The notes beneath the pieces were generated by a model. That model was not told the origin of the DNA. It was given only the letters and a program-made list of their open reading frames with translations, and did not search any database. From Streptomyces griseoruber (lineage in GTDB: Bacteria; Actinomycetota; Actinomycetes; Streptomycetales; Streptomycetaceae), in the NCBI RefSeq assembly GCF_001514205.1, contig NZ_KQ948778.1, forward strand, positions 2,391 through 48,053: a DNA stretch of 45,663 nt, in the 5' to 3' direction. Every line of letters starts with the position of its first letter. The stretch's first letter is position 1. Below, piece by piece: positions 7,165 to 15,159 of the stretch. The translations under genes were made by a program, and so were the position numbers.

Positions 7165-10100
7165 ATGAGTACCCGACTGATCCACCGCCCGGCGCGCACC
7201 ACCCGCCCGCCGGCCGCCTCCGAGCCGCGCACCATAGAGGCCCCGCCCAACCTGCCCGAGGGCAAGGCGGGTTCCATCGCCACCTCGCTGCTGCCCGTCG
7301 CCGGGGTGATGTCCTCCGTCGTGATGATGACGGTCGTGCGCAACAGCCAGTTCGCCGGGCTCGGCGCGATCATCCTCGTCGTCACCCTCGTCGGCTCCCT
7401 CACCCTGGTCTTCTCCCAGCGCGGCAAGGCCCAGCGGACCCGCCGCACCCAGCGCGAGGCCTACCTCGCCTATCTGGAGGACCTGCGCGAGGAACTCTCC
7501 AGGGAGGAGCGGGAGCGCGCCGAGACCGCCCAGGTGCTCAACCCGCCGCCGGACGCGCTGTACGACATCGTCCGCGACCCGGCGCGACTGTGGGAGCGCC
7601 GCCGCGTCGACGGCGACTTCCTGCGGGTGCGGGTCGGCACCGGCGAGATGCCGGTCCGGGATCTGAAGGTCGGTCAGCAGGGCTCGTCCGTGCTGACCCC
7701 GCCGGACCGCTTCATGCTGAACGAGGCGTCCGCGCTGATGTCCCGCTTCCGCACCGGCACCGACCTGCCGCTCACCGTGCCGCTGGACCGCGTCGGCAAC
7801 ATCAGCGTGATCGGCGCCCGCGAGGACACCCTCCGCATCGCCCGCGCGCTGCTCGTCCAGACCGCCGCCACCCACGCCCCCGACGACGTGGCGTTCGCGC
7901 TCGCCGCGCCCGGTGACCGGATCGCCGACTGGGAATGGGCGAAGTGGCTGCCCCACCTCCTCGACTCCGAGCAGTACGACGGCCCCGTCGCCGCCCGCCG
8001 GATCGCGCCCTCCGTGCCGCAACTCGCCCGGCGGATCGGCCCCGAGCTGCGCCGCCGCGCCTCCTTCGCGGCCGAGGTGCGCCGCGGGCTGTCCGGCAAG
8101 GACGCCCTCGGAATGACCTCCCGGCTGCTGGTGGTCGCCGACGCGCACGGCGACGACGCCGTCGACCTGCCCCGCCCCGACGACGCCGTCGGCCTGCGGG
8201 AGATGGGCATCACCATCCTGCACCTGCTCGACGAACGGGTGCAGGAGCCGGGCAGCGTCGGTGTGCGGATCACCGTCGACGGCGAGCGGATCGCCATCGA
8301 GGACCTGCGCGAGGAGGAGCCGATCGGCGCCCACGGCACGGTCGACGAGATCGGCGTGCCCTTCGCCGAGGGCTTCGCCCGGATGCTCGCCCCGCTGCGG
8401 CTGTCCGCCGACTCGATGGCCGCCGACGCCCCGCTCTCCGGACCGGTCGACTTCGCCGAACTCCTCGGCATCGAGGACGTGGCCGACCTCGACCTGACCC
8501 GGCTGTGGGCGCCGCGCGGCGAACGCGCCTTCCTGCGCGTGCCCATCGGCGTCAGCGACTCCCACGAACCCGTCCTGCTCGACCTGAAGGAGTCCTCCGA
8601 GCTGGGCATGGGCCCGCACGGCCTGTGCGTCGGCGCCACCGGCTCCGGCAAGTCCGAACTGCTGCGCACCCTGGTCCTCGCCCTGGTCGCCACGCACCCG
8701 CCGGAGGACCTCGCCATGGTCCTCGTCGACTACAAGGGCGGCGCGACCTTCGCCCCCTTCGCCGGCCTCCCGCACGTGGCCGGCGTCATCACCAACCTGG
8801 AGAACCAGGCAGGCCTCGTCGAACGCGTCCACGCCTCCCTGGCCGGCGAGGTCAAGCGCCGCCAGCAGGTCCTCAAGGACGCCGGGAACGTCGCCGACAT
8901 CGGCCACTACGCCGCCCTGCGCGCCGAGAAGCGCCCCGACCTCGACCCGCTGCCGCACCTCTTCGTGGTCATCGACGAGTTCGGTGAACTCCTCACCGCC
9001 AAGCCCGACTTCATCGACCTGTTCCTGTCCATCGGCCGCATCGGCCGCTCCATCGGCGTGCACCTGCTGCTGTCCAGCCAGCGCATCGAGGGCGGCAAGC
9101 TCAAGGGCCTCGACACCTATCTGTCGTACCGGCTCGGCCTGCGGACCTTCTCCGCCGACGAGTCCCGCACGGTCCTGGACACCACGGACGCCTTCCACCT
9201 GCCGCCGCTGCCCGGCTTCGGCTACCTCAAGGTCGACACCAGCCACTACGAGCGCTTCAAGGCCGGCTATGTCTCCGGCGCCTACAGCGGCCCGGTGCGT
9301 CGCGAGCAGGAGGACACCGGACCGCTCGCCCTGGAGTACGAGGCCTACAACACCCTCGGCCAGGAGGAGGGCGCCGCCCCGCAGGAGCCGCAGATGCGGC
9401 GCCGGGAGACCGGGCCCACCGAGATGGGCGTCATGGTCCAGCAGATCGAGGGCGCCGGCGTCCGCCCCGTACGCCAGATCTGGCTGCCCCCGCTGCCCGA
9501 GGCGATCGCCCTCGACCAGGTGGCCGGCCCCCTCCAGGTCGGCCCGCGCGGCACCCAGCTCGCCCGGCGCCGCGGCCCGCTCCAGGTCCCGCTGGGCGTC
9601 CTCGACGACCCCACCAGGCAGTGGCAGGGCCAGTGGTACCTGGACCTCACCATGGCCGGCGGCCACGCGGCGGTCATCGGCGGCCCGCAGTCCGGCAAGA
9701 CCACCCTGCTGCGCACCCTGGCCCTCTCGCTGGCGCTCACCCACACCCCGCAGGAGGTCGGCGTCTACGGCCTCGACCTGGTCGGCGGCGGCCTCCAGGC
9801 GCTCGCCGGACTCCCGCACGTCGGCGGGGTCGCGGGGCGTGCCGACCGCGAGCGCGCCGCCCGCACCATCGACTCCGTGCGCGGCATGCTCGACCAGCGC
9901 GAGGAACTCTTCCGCGTCCACACCATCGACTCGCTGGAGCAGCTGCGCACCCTGCGCGCGGCGGGCCGCCTGCCCGAGCTGGCCTCCACCGAGATCGTGC
10001 TGCTCATCGACGGCTTCGGCGCGCTGCGCGACGACTTCGAGGAACTGGACGACGCGGTCGTCGACATCCTCAAGCGCGGCGGCGGCTACGGCATCCACGT

Positions 10101-11142
10101 CGTCGCGGGCATGCTCCGCTGGAACGACGTGCGGATCGCGACCCAGTCCCAGTTCGGCACCCGGGTCGAGCTGCGGCTGAACGACCCGAGCGAGTCCAGC
10201 ATCGAACGCAAGCTCGCCCAGACCCTCTCGCCCGAGGAGAAGGGCCGGGTGCTGACCGACGGCAAGCTGTTCGCCCAGGTCGCGCTGCCCCGCACGGACG
10301 GCCTGGCCGACACCGCCGACCTCGGCGCGGTCCTGGAGCGCGCCGCCCGGACGATCCGCGCGACCTGGACCGGCGAGGTCGCCCAGCCCGTACGGGTCCT
10401 CCCGCACCTCCTCGAACCGCACCTGCTGCCCGGCCCGTCCGCCGAACCCCGCCGGGTCGCCGTCGGCCTGGACCAGACCCATCTGGCGCCGGTCCTGCTC
10501 GACCTGTTCCACCACGACCAGCACCTGCTGATCATGGGCGACAGCGAGTGCGGCAAGACCAACCTGCTCAAGGTGATCGCCCAGGGCCTGATCGAGCGCT
10601 ACGGCGACGACGAACTGGTCTTCGGCATCATGGACCCGAGGCGCGGTCTGCGCGGCGCGATCCCGGAGGAATACCGGGGCGGCTACGCCTACAACGCCAA
10701 GCTCGCCGCCGGTCTCGCCGCGGGCATCGCCACCGAACTCGACAAGCGGCTGCCCGACGAGAGCACGGACGCCTCGGACCTGGAGCCCGGCAGCTTCTCG
10801 GGCCCGCGGATCGTGATCCTGGTCGACGACTACGACGTCCTCACCACCGCGGGCCAGCAGCCCCTCGCCCCCTTCGTCCCGTACATCCCCTCGGCCCAGG
10901 ACATCGGCCTGCACTTCGTCCTCACCCGGCGGGTCGCGGGCGCTTCCCGGGGGCTGTACGAGCCGCTGCTGATGGGCCTGCGCGAGTCCGGCGCGGCGGC
11001 CCTGGTGATGTCCGGCGACCGCAGCGAGGGCCAGCTCTTCACCGGGGTCTACGCCTCCCAGCAGCCGCCCGGCCGCGGTGTGCTGGTCCGCAGGGGCGAG
11101 CCGAACCGACTGATCCAGACCGTCCACGCGGGGACGAGGTAG
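7165..11142 (+). CDS. eccC: Type VII secretion FtsK/SpoIIIE-type ATPase EccC
   Basis: The full-length 1325-aa EccC motor starts at an ATG with a GAAGGA site. Two membrane spans near the N-terminus (about residues 38-90) precede a linker and three tandem ATPase domains. ATPase 1 has GATGSGKSE (Lys496), DYKGG and an intact Walker B VVIDEFGEL (Asp604-Glu605). ATPase 2 has GGPQSGKTT (Lys845) but a degenerate LLIDGFG Walker B. ATPase 3 has GDSECGKTN (Lys1131) and ILVDDYD. EccC recognises and drives export of WXG100-type substrates at the inner membrane. In this family domains 2 and 3 are typically regulatory or substrate-binding, consistent with the degenerate motifs. Confidence 0.93.
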   Translation: MSTRLIHRPARTTRPPAASEPRTIEAPPNLPEGKAGSIATSLLPVAGVMSSVVMMTVVRNSQFAGLGAIILVVTLVGSLTLVFSQRGKAQRTRRTQREAYLAYLEDLREELSREERERAETAQVLNPPPDALYDIVRDPARLWERRRVDGDFLRVRVGTGEMPVRDLKVGQQGSSVLTPPDRFMLNEASALMSRFRTGTDLPLTVPLDRVGNISVIGAREDTLRIARALLVQTAATHAPDDVAFALAAPGDRIADWEWAKWLPHLLDSEQYDGPVAARRIAPSVPQLARRIGPELRRRASFAAEVRRGLSGKDALGMTSRLLVVADAHGDDAVDLPRPDDAVGLREMGITILHLLDERVQEPGSVGVRITVDGERIAIEDLREEEPIGAHGTVDEIGVPFAEGFARMLAPLRLSADSMAADAPLSGPVDFAELLGIEDVADLDLTRLWAPRGERAFLRVPIGVSDSHEPVLLDLKESSELGMGPHGLCVGATGSGKSELLRTLVLALVATHPPEDLAMVLVDYKGGATFAPFAGLPHVAGVITNLENQAGLVERVHASLAGEVKRRQQVLKDAGNVADIGHYAALRAEKRPDLDPLPHLFVVIDEFGELLTAKPDFIDLFLSIGRIGRSIGVHLLLSSQRIEGGKLKGLDTYLSYRLGLRTFSADESRTVLDTTDAFHLPPLPGFGYLKVDTSHYERFKAGYVSGAYSGPVRREQEDTGPLALEYEAYNTLGQEEGAAPQEPQMRRRETGPTEMGVMVQQIEGAGVRPVRQIWLPPLPEAIALDQVAGPLQVGPRGTQLARRRGPLQVPLGVLDDPTRQWQGQWYLDLTMAGGHAAVIGGPQSGKTTLLRTLALSLALTHTPQEVGVYGLDLVGGGLQALAGLPHVGGVAGRADRERAARTIDSVRGMLDQREELFRVHTIDSLEQLRTLRAAGRLPELASTEIVLLIDGFGALRDDFEELDDAVVDILKRGGGYGIHVVAGMLRWNDVRIATQSQFGTRVELRLNDPSESSIERKLAQTLSPEEKGRVLTDGKLFAQVALPRTDGLADTADLGAVLERAARTIRATWTGEVAQPVRVLPHLLEPHLLPGPSAEPRRVAVGLDQTHLAPVLLDLFHHDQHLLIMGDSECGKTNLLKVIAQGLIERYGDDELVFGIMDPRRGLRGAIPEEYRGGYAYNAKLAAGLAAGIATELDKRLPDESTDASDLEPGSFSGPRIVILVDDYDVLTTAGQQPLAPFVPYIPSAQDIGLHFVLTRRVAGASRGLYEPLLMGLRESGAAALVMSGDRSEGQLFTGVYASQQPPGRGVLVRRGEPNRLIQTVHAGTR

Positions 11143-11176
11143 AGGGACCCATGACGGGGGACGAGGGGGAGCACCC

Positions 11177-12598
11177 ATGACGAAGGACGTCGTCGCGCTC
11201 ACGCAGAGGATGCCCGACCCGCTCAGCGTGATCGCCGGCCTGCTCTCGGGCGGCCCCGACACCCTGGTCGGCGCGGAGGAGGACGGCGCGCTGGTCCGGC
11301 TGCACGACGAGCAGGGCCGCCCCCTGCTCTCGGTGGAGGCCCCGCTGCTCGTCCAGGTCAGGGGAGAGGCCCAGCGGCTCCTCGGCGCCGACGAGCCGGA
11401 GGTCCCGTACTGGTGGACCGAGGCCCGCGCCACCACCGGGGTGCGCGAGGCGGAGGCACTGGCCGGCACCTTCGCGGCCCGAGTCGCCACCCTGGTCGGC
11501 GGCACGGCCTGGCCCCGCGAGGCCGCGGCCTCGCTCGCCGTGGTGAACACCGAGGGCATGACCGCCGTCCCCGTGCCGGCCGCCGCGCAGCCCGCCGTCG
11601 ACGTGCTCACCGACAAGGTCGCCGTGGTCATCCAGGACCGCCCGGTGGTGGCGATGACCGCCTGGCTGGCCGACACCTTCCGGGCCGCCGCCGACGCCGA
11701 ACTGGGCCTCCAGATCGTCACCCCGGCAGGCACCCGCCTCTCCCCGACGGTCCGGGGCGCCCTGCCCGGCTGGCCCTCGCGCTGGGTGGTGCAGGACGAG
11801 CAGTGCGGCTACTACGACGGCCTGTCCGGCGCGGTCCTGCAGTGGGCGAACGGCCTGTTCGTGACCGTCGAGTCCCCCGAGGCCACCCCCGAGGACCCCC
11901 GCACCCCGGTCGCCGAGTCCTTCACCCGGGAGATCGCCGACTCCGGCGAGCGCCAGCTCGCGATCTCCTTCCGCTGCGTCCACCCGGCCGACGACCGGCT
12001 GGTCCTCGGCGGCGCCCTGGAAGCGGTCTGGCGCGAGATCACCGGCGAGCCGCCGGCCGGCTGGGGCACCGAGGAACCCGCCAACCTGCCCTGGTCGCTG
12101 CGCCAGGTGACGGACGTGGCGTTCGAGCGCTCACCGGCGCCGACCTGGCTGGTGGTGGTCGGTGCCCCCGAGCGCCCGGCCCTGGCGACGGTCCGCGTCT
12201 CCCGCACCAAGGGAGGCGTCGAGGAGGACGTCACCCTCGCCTTCGGCTACGGTCCCGGCGAGACCGTCCCCACGGACGCCTCGATCATGAACGCGGCACA
12301 GACCCTGGCCACCCGCCACGACCTCCAGTCGATGCTCGTCCAGGTCCGCAGGGCCCGCCGCGACCTCGCGGTCCCGCCCCGCTTCGAGGGCCCGGGAGTC
12401 CCGTACGCCTTCGTGCTCGGCGCCGAGGAGGTCCGCACGATGCCCGGCGACCGGGCACGGCGCACCCCGCTGCGCGAAAAACCCCGAGAACTGGGCCCGA
12501 AAACCCGCCCGGCCCTCTACTACCCCTTCCCCGGCAACCCGTCGGACCTGTCGGGCTGGAAGGACTTCGAGAGGCTGATGACCCACCTGAAGGGCTGA
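11177..12598 (+). CDS. Streptomyces T7SS-neighbour protein of unknown function (DUF6177-like)
   Basis: The 473-aa soluble protein has no signal peptide, membrane span or obvious catalytic motif. It starts at an ATG with a GGGGGAG site, 34 bp after eccC. It resembles a protein that accompanies eccC in other Streptomyces; the name DUF6177 is from memory and should be treated as tentative. Conserved-looking segments include LPGWPSRWVVQ near residue 195 and an acidic middle region. An accessory or chaperone-like role in secretion is inferred from position only. Confidence 0.78.
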   Translation: MTKDVVALTQRMPDPLSVIAGLLSGGPDTLVGAEEDGALVRLHDEQGRPLLSVEAPLLVQVRGEAQRLLGADEPEVPYWWTEARATTGVREAEALAGTFAARVATLVGGTAWPREAAASLAVVNTEGMTAVPVPAAAQPAVDVLTDKVAVVIQDRPVVAMTAWLADTFRAAADAELGLQIVTPAGTRLSPTVRGALPGWPSRWVVQDEQCGYYDGLSGAVLQWANGLFVTVESPEATPEDPRTPVAESFTREIADSGERQLAISFRCVHPADDRLVLGGALEAVWREITGEPPAGWGTEEPANLPWSLRQVTDVAFERSPAPTWLVVVGAPERPALATVRVSRTKGGVEEDVTLAFGYGPGETVPTDASIMNAAQTLATRHDLQSMLVQVRRARRDLAVPPRFEGPGVPYAFVLGAEEVRTMPGDRARRTPLREKPRELGPKTRPALYYPFPGNPSDLSGWKDFERLMTHLKG

Positions 12599-12609
12599 GG
12601 ACACCTCAG
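12595..12609. terminator. Short hairpin overlapping two convergent stop codons
   Basis: CTGAGG-aca-CCTCAG forms a 6-bp stem with a 3-nt loop. It spans the stop of the plus-strand gene (12596-12598) and the stop of the minus-strand acyltransferase (12606-12608). It could act weakly in both directions. Confidence 0.4.
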
Positions 12610-13715
12610 GGCCGGGCGGACGCCTGCTCCCGCTCCCGGGCGACCCGGACGGGATCCTTCCGGAACGCCCACTCCATCCGAGGCTCGATCACCCCCCGGA
12701 ACACCCGCCGCACCGGCGAGGTGCACAACAACGTGACCGTCACGGCAACGGTGAGACTCACGGCGATCTCCCCGAGCGGGCCGTGCAGCGAGCGGTGGTC
12801 GAACCACCCCCGGTACTCCGCACCCTTGAGGAGGAACCCGTGCAGCAGATACCCGTACAGGGTCCCCGCCCCCAGCGAGGTGAACCACAGGGTCCGCCCC
12901 GGCACCCAGGACAGGAAACAGGCGGTCAGCAGCAAGGAGCACCCGAACAGCGCGAGTTGCATGACGGGCCCGACCCACGCGGGAGCGCCCAGCTCCTGCG
13001 CGGAGTCCCGGTGGTAGAACCACGCGCTGTTCATCCGGGGCACCGCCCACCAGGAGAAGGCCAGCGCGAGGACGAACACCGGCACGGCGGCGACGCGCAC
13101 CGAACGCCGCCGCACCAGCCGGAAGTGCTCGGCCCGCAGACACAGCCCCAGCACGAAGAACGGCAGGAACTGCAGCACCCGCTGGAGATCGAGGTCGTCC
13201 CCGATGTCCGGGCTGACGGACGCCAGCACGGCGATGCCGAGCGCGACCGGCAGCGGATACCGCAGGGCCTTCCACAGCGGGGTGGTCAGCCGCCAGATGA
13301 ACAGCGCGATCAGGAACCAGGTCAGGTAGTAGGGGTCGAGGAGGCTCAGCTCCTGGCCGGGGCTGTGGTCGCCGTAGCGCTTGAGGAGCGAGTAGCCGGT
13401 CTCGAAGACGACATACGGTACGACGACCCCGGTGACCAGCCGCTTCACCCGGCCCGGGCTCGCGTCGAAACTCCGGGAGAAGTACCCGGAGACAATGATG
13501 AACGCCGGCATGTGGAAGGCGTACACGACCAGGTACGCCGCCTGGAGGACCCGGCTGTCGCCCTTGAGCGGCTCCCAGGAGTGGGCCACGGCCACCAGCA
13601 CGATCGCCAGGTACTTCGCGTTGTCGAAGAACGCGTCACGTGACGGATGGTGCTGGTCGTTCAGGTTCTTCGGCGGGCGCGGGCTTGGAACGAGAGACGA
13701 GACGGCGTGGAACAT
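12606..13715 (-). CDS. Acyltransferase family 3 membrane protein
   Basis: Translation probably starts at the ATG at 13715, which has an AGGG site; an in-frame codon at 13766 is less likely. The 369-aa protein has about ten hydrophobic spans. It shows the acyltransferase-3 hallmarks near the N-terminus: FFDNAKYLAIVLVAVAHSW with the conserved His, then FHMPAFIIVSGYFSR. Such enzymes O-acylate cell-surface polysaccharides, secondary metabolites or wall sugars; the substrate cannot be told here. It is convergent with the T7SS operon, has no partner gene on its strand, and its C-terminus is basic. Confidence 0.88.
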   Translation of the reverse strand: MFHAVSSLVPSPRPPKNLNDQHHPSRDAFFDNAKYLAIVLVAVAHSWEPLKGDSRVLQAAYLVVYAFHMPAFIIVSGYFSRSFDASPGRVKRLVTGVVVPYVVFETGYSLLKRYGDHSPGQELSLLDPYYLTWFLIALFIWRLTTPLWKALRYPLPVALGIAVLASVSPDIGDDLDLQRVLQFLPFFVLGLCLRAEHFRLVRRRSVRVAAVPVFVLALAFSWWAVPRMNSAWFYHRDSAQELGAPAWVGPVMQLALFGCSLLLTACFLSWVPGRTLWFTSLGAGTLYGYLLHGFLLKGAEYRGWFDHRSLHGPLGEIAVSLTVAVTVTLLCTSPVRRVFRGVIEPRMEWAFRKDPVRVAREREQASARP

Positions 13716-14091
13716 TTGAGGCACCCTAGCGCTGCTTGTGCGTATTCGTAAAACACCCCAGGTCATTCTCGTAATTGCGCCCGCCCGTCCGTGGTGTCAC
13801 CTCCGATCTGTCCGGGATGTCAGGATTCATCCACACTAAAAGGTGCATAACACCCGTTGTGTGGCTGTTGTTGACGTACCGTCGGCCCCAATTCGAATTA
13901 CCCGCGCACAGGTTGTGTGGAGACGGAAACGATCTCTTTCAATTCCCGTGACGGGTACGCCTCGAATTGCCGCGCGGCGCGACCGGGCCCGAACGGCCGC
14001 CGCGATGATGCGTCACCGGCGGCATGGGAAGCCCGTGTTGGTGGCACGATGGTCTCGGGAGTGCGGACCAACCGAGGGTGTGTGATCAGTC
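13716..14091. other. AT-richer divergent intergenic region with inverted repeats
   Basis: No convincing gene lies in this 376-bp gap. It holds nested inverted repeats at 13831-13864, a perfect AATTCGAATT palindrome at 13890-13899, and a possible plus-strand TTGACG (13871) / GAATTA (13895) promoter with an 18-bp spacer. It should contain the promoters for the acyltransferase (minus) and the 64-aa protein (plus). Confidence 0.5.
13831..13864. promoter_or_regulatory. Nested inverted repeat, possible operator
   Basis: CCACAC (13831-13836) pairs with GTGTGG (13859-13864), and inside it GGTG (13842-13845) pairs with CACC (13851-13854). This could be a two-tier operator or a hairpin; no regulator gene is adjacent. 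Confidence 0.35.
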
Positions 14092-14286
14092 GTGGCGATT
14101 TCACTGTCAGTGGTGCTGCTGTTGGCGATCATCCTGGTGGTGCTGATCAGAGGAGGCAGCATCAAGGCGGGCCCCGCCATAGTCGCCATCCTCTTCGGCT
14201 TCTTCCTCGCCTCCAGCGGCATGGCGCCGTCGATCAACCGTTTCCTCAACTCGCTGGCCGACACCATCAACTCGATCAGCTTCTGA
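14092..14286 (+). CDS. 64-aa membrane protein, unknown function
   Basis: The GTG at 14092 follows an in-frame stop at 14083-14085, so it is the first usable start. Two hydrophobic segments make up most of the protein (residues 2-19 and about 25-43), followed by an amphipathic end with SINRFLNSLADTINSISF. GC3 is high as in true genes. Similar tiny proteins occur in Streptomyces, but no function is known to me. A convergent small gene ends 13 bp downstream. Confidence 0.65.
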   Translation: MAISLSVVLLLAIILVVLIRGGSIKAGPAIVAILFGFFLASSGMAPSINRFLNSLADTINSISF

Positions 14287-14298
14287 GGCCGGCGGCAC

Positions 14299-14517
14299 CT
14301 AGGGACGGCGGTGACTGTCGCTCTGGGTCGGTGAGGTGCCGTCCATCGACAGCGCGTTGTAGGAGACGCGGTCGTGGTGTGCCCGCAGCCGGCGATCCTG
14401 CTCGATGAGGAGCCCGTCCGCGTTCTCGGTGGCGCGGCTCCCCCGGCGCAGCAGCGTGACGATCAGGAAGACCGCCAGCGCGATCATGACCCCGAACAGG
14501 ATCCCCAGCTCGACCAC
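14299..14517 (-). CDS. Small single-span membrane protein, unknown function
   Basis: The chosen GTG at 14517 has a GGGGGG ribosome site 6-7 nt upstream; an in-frame GTG at 14550 would add 11 residues. The product of about 72 aa has one N-terminal membrane span (VELGILFGVMIALAVFLIVTLL) followed by a charged cytoplasmic-type tail with ENADGLLIEQDRRLRAHHDR. The frame shows normal Streptomyces codon use. It converges on the 64-aa gene. Confidence 0.6.
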   Translation of the reverse strand: MVELGILFGVMIALAVFLIVTLLRRGSRATENADGLLIEQDRRLRAHHDRVSYNALSMDGTSPTQSDSHRRP

Positions 14518-14581
14518 CGCAGCCCCCCGTCTGTGCGACCCGCCCTGCACCCGAGGGTAGCGGCGACCCCGGGACGCACTG

Positions 14582-14620
14582 AAGGCCCGGGGGAGGAAAC
14601 CAGCCTCCCGCCCGGGCCTT
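14582..14620 (-). terminator. Terminator downstream of tRNA-Gly
   Basis: AAGGCCCGGG (14582-14591) pairs perfectly with CCCGGGCCTT (14611-14620), extended by GGAGG/CCTCC inside. It lies 10 bp beyond the 3' end of the minus-strand tRNA. Confidence 0.7.
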
Positions 14621-14630
14621 CGGCGTACAG

Positions 14631-14701
14631 AGCGGGCGACGGGAATCGAACCCGCGTAGCTAGTTTGGAAGACTAGGGCTCTACCATTGAGCTACGCCCG
14701 C
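14631..14701 (-). tRNA. tRNA-Gly (anticodon UCC)
   Basis: The 71-nt cloverleaf reads on the minus strand. The acceptor GCGGGCG/CGCCCGC has a U discriminator typical of bacterial tRNA-Gly, the anticodon loop is CTTCCAA between CTAGT/ACTAG, and the T-loop is GTTCGATTC. CCA is not encoded. Confidence 0.96.
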
Positions 14702-14868
14702 ACAGGGTGCGCCGCAGGTCAGCAGAGCGCGGCGCTGCACGCATCGTAGCGGGTCGACGCCGCCGCCCGCACATCCCTTCCCGGTGCGCGCGTCCCGCCC
14801 GCTCCCGGTGCTCCGTAAATGCGGCGGTCAGGCGGCCTGCGGGCATGTACCCTACGTCTCGCACCAGA

Positions 14869-14945
14869 CGGGGTGTGGCGCAGCTTGGTAGCGCGTCCGC
14901 TTTGGGAGCGGAAGGCCGTGGGTTCAAATCCCGCCACCCCGACCA
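14869..14945 (+). tRNA. tRNA-Pro (anticodon UGG)
   Basis: The acceptor CGGGGTG/CACCCCG has discriminator A and an encoded CCA (14943-14945). The anticodon loop TTTGGGA lies between TCCGC/GCGGA, and the T-loop is GTTCAAATC. tRNA-Pro genes are integration sites for pSAM2-type elements; the 3' end is intact and no integrase gene follows. Confidence 0.96.
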
Positions 14946-15010
14946 CCTTCGCGATCATCCGCGCCGTCCACCTGCGCGATCACGACCCGCACCTGGCCGG
15001 TGATCGACTT

Positions 15011-15039
15011 TTGGGTGGCTCACCCGCTGCGGTTACTAT
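15011..15039 (+). promoter_or_regulatory. Promoter for tig (TTGGGT-N17-TACTAT)
   Basis: The -35 TTGGGT (15011-15016) and -10 TACTAT (15034-15039) are separated by exactly 17 nt. The implied leader before the GTG at 15160 is about 110 nt and GC-rich. Confidence 0.6.
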
Positions 15040-15159
15040 GCAAGCTGCGCGCTCGTGTGTCCCGGCCCACCCCGGCCGGTGAACTCCCCCGGGCGGCGAA
15101 TCGCCGGGCCTGTCGGGCTCCGGCGAACCCCAAGAAGTCAGCCACAAGGAGACCGAACC

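Noticed and set aside
6979..11733. Minus-strand ORF of 1584 codons opposite eccC
   Set aside because: It is a high-GC antisense shadow of eccC with low-complexity Gly/Asp/Val/Leu composition and no domain or initiation signals.
13843..14408. Small ORFs of 68-163 codons around the acyltransferase promoter region
   Set aside because: They lack ribosome sites and normal codon bias, and overlap the better-supported 64-aa gene and intergenic repeats.
14299..14550. Longer 83-aa start for the small minus-strand membrane protein
   Set aside because: The GTG at 14550 has no good ribosome site, whereas GTG 14517 follows a GGGGGG tract at proper spacing.
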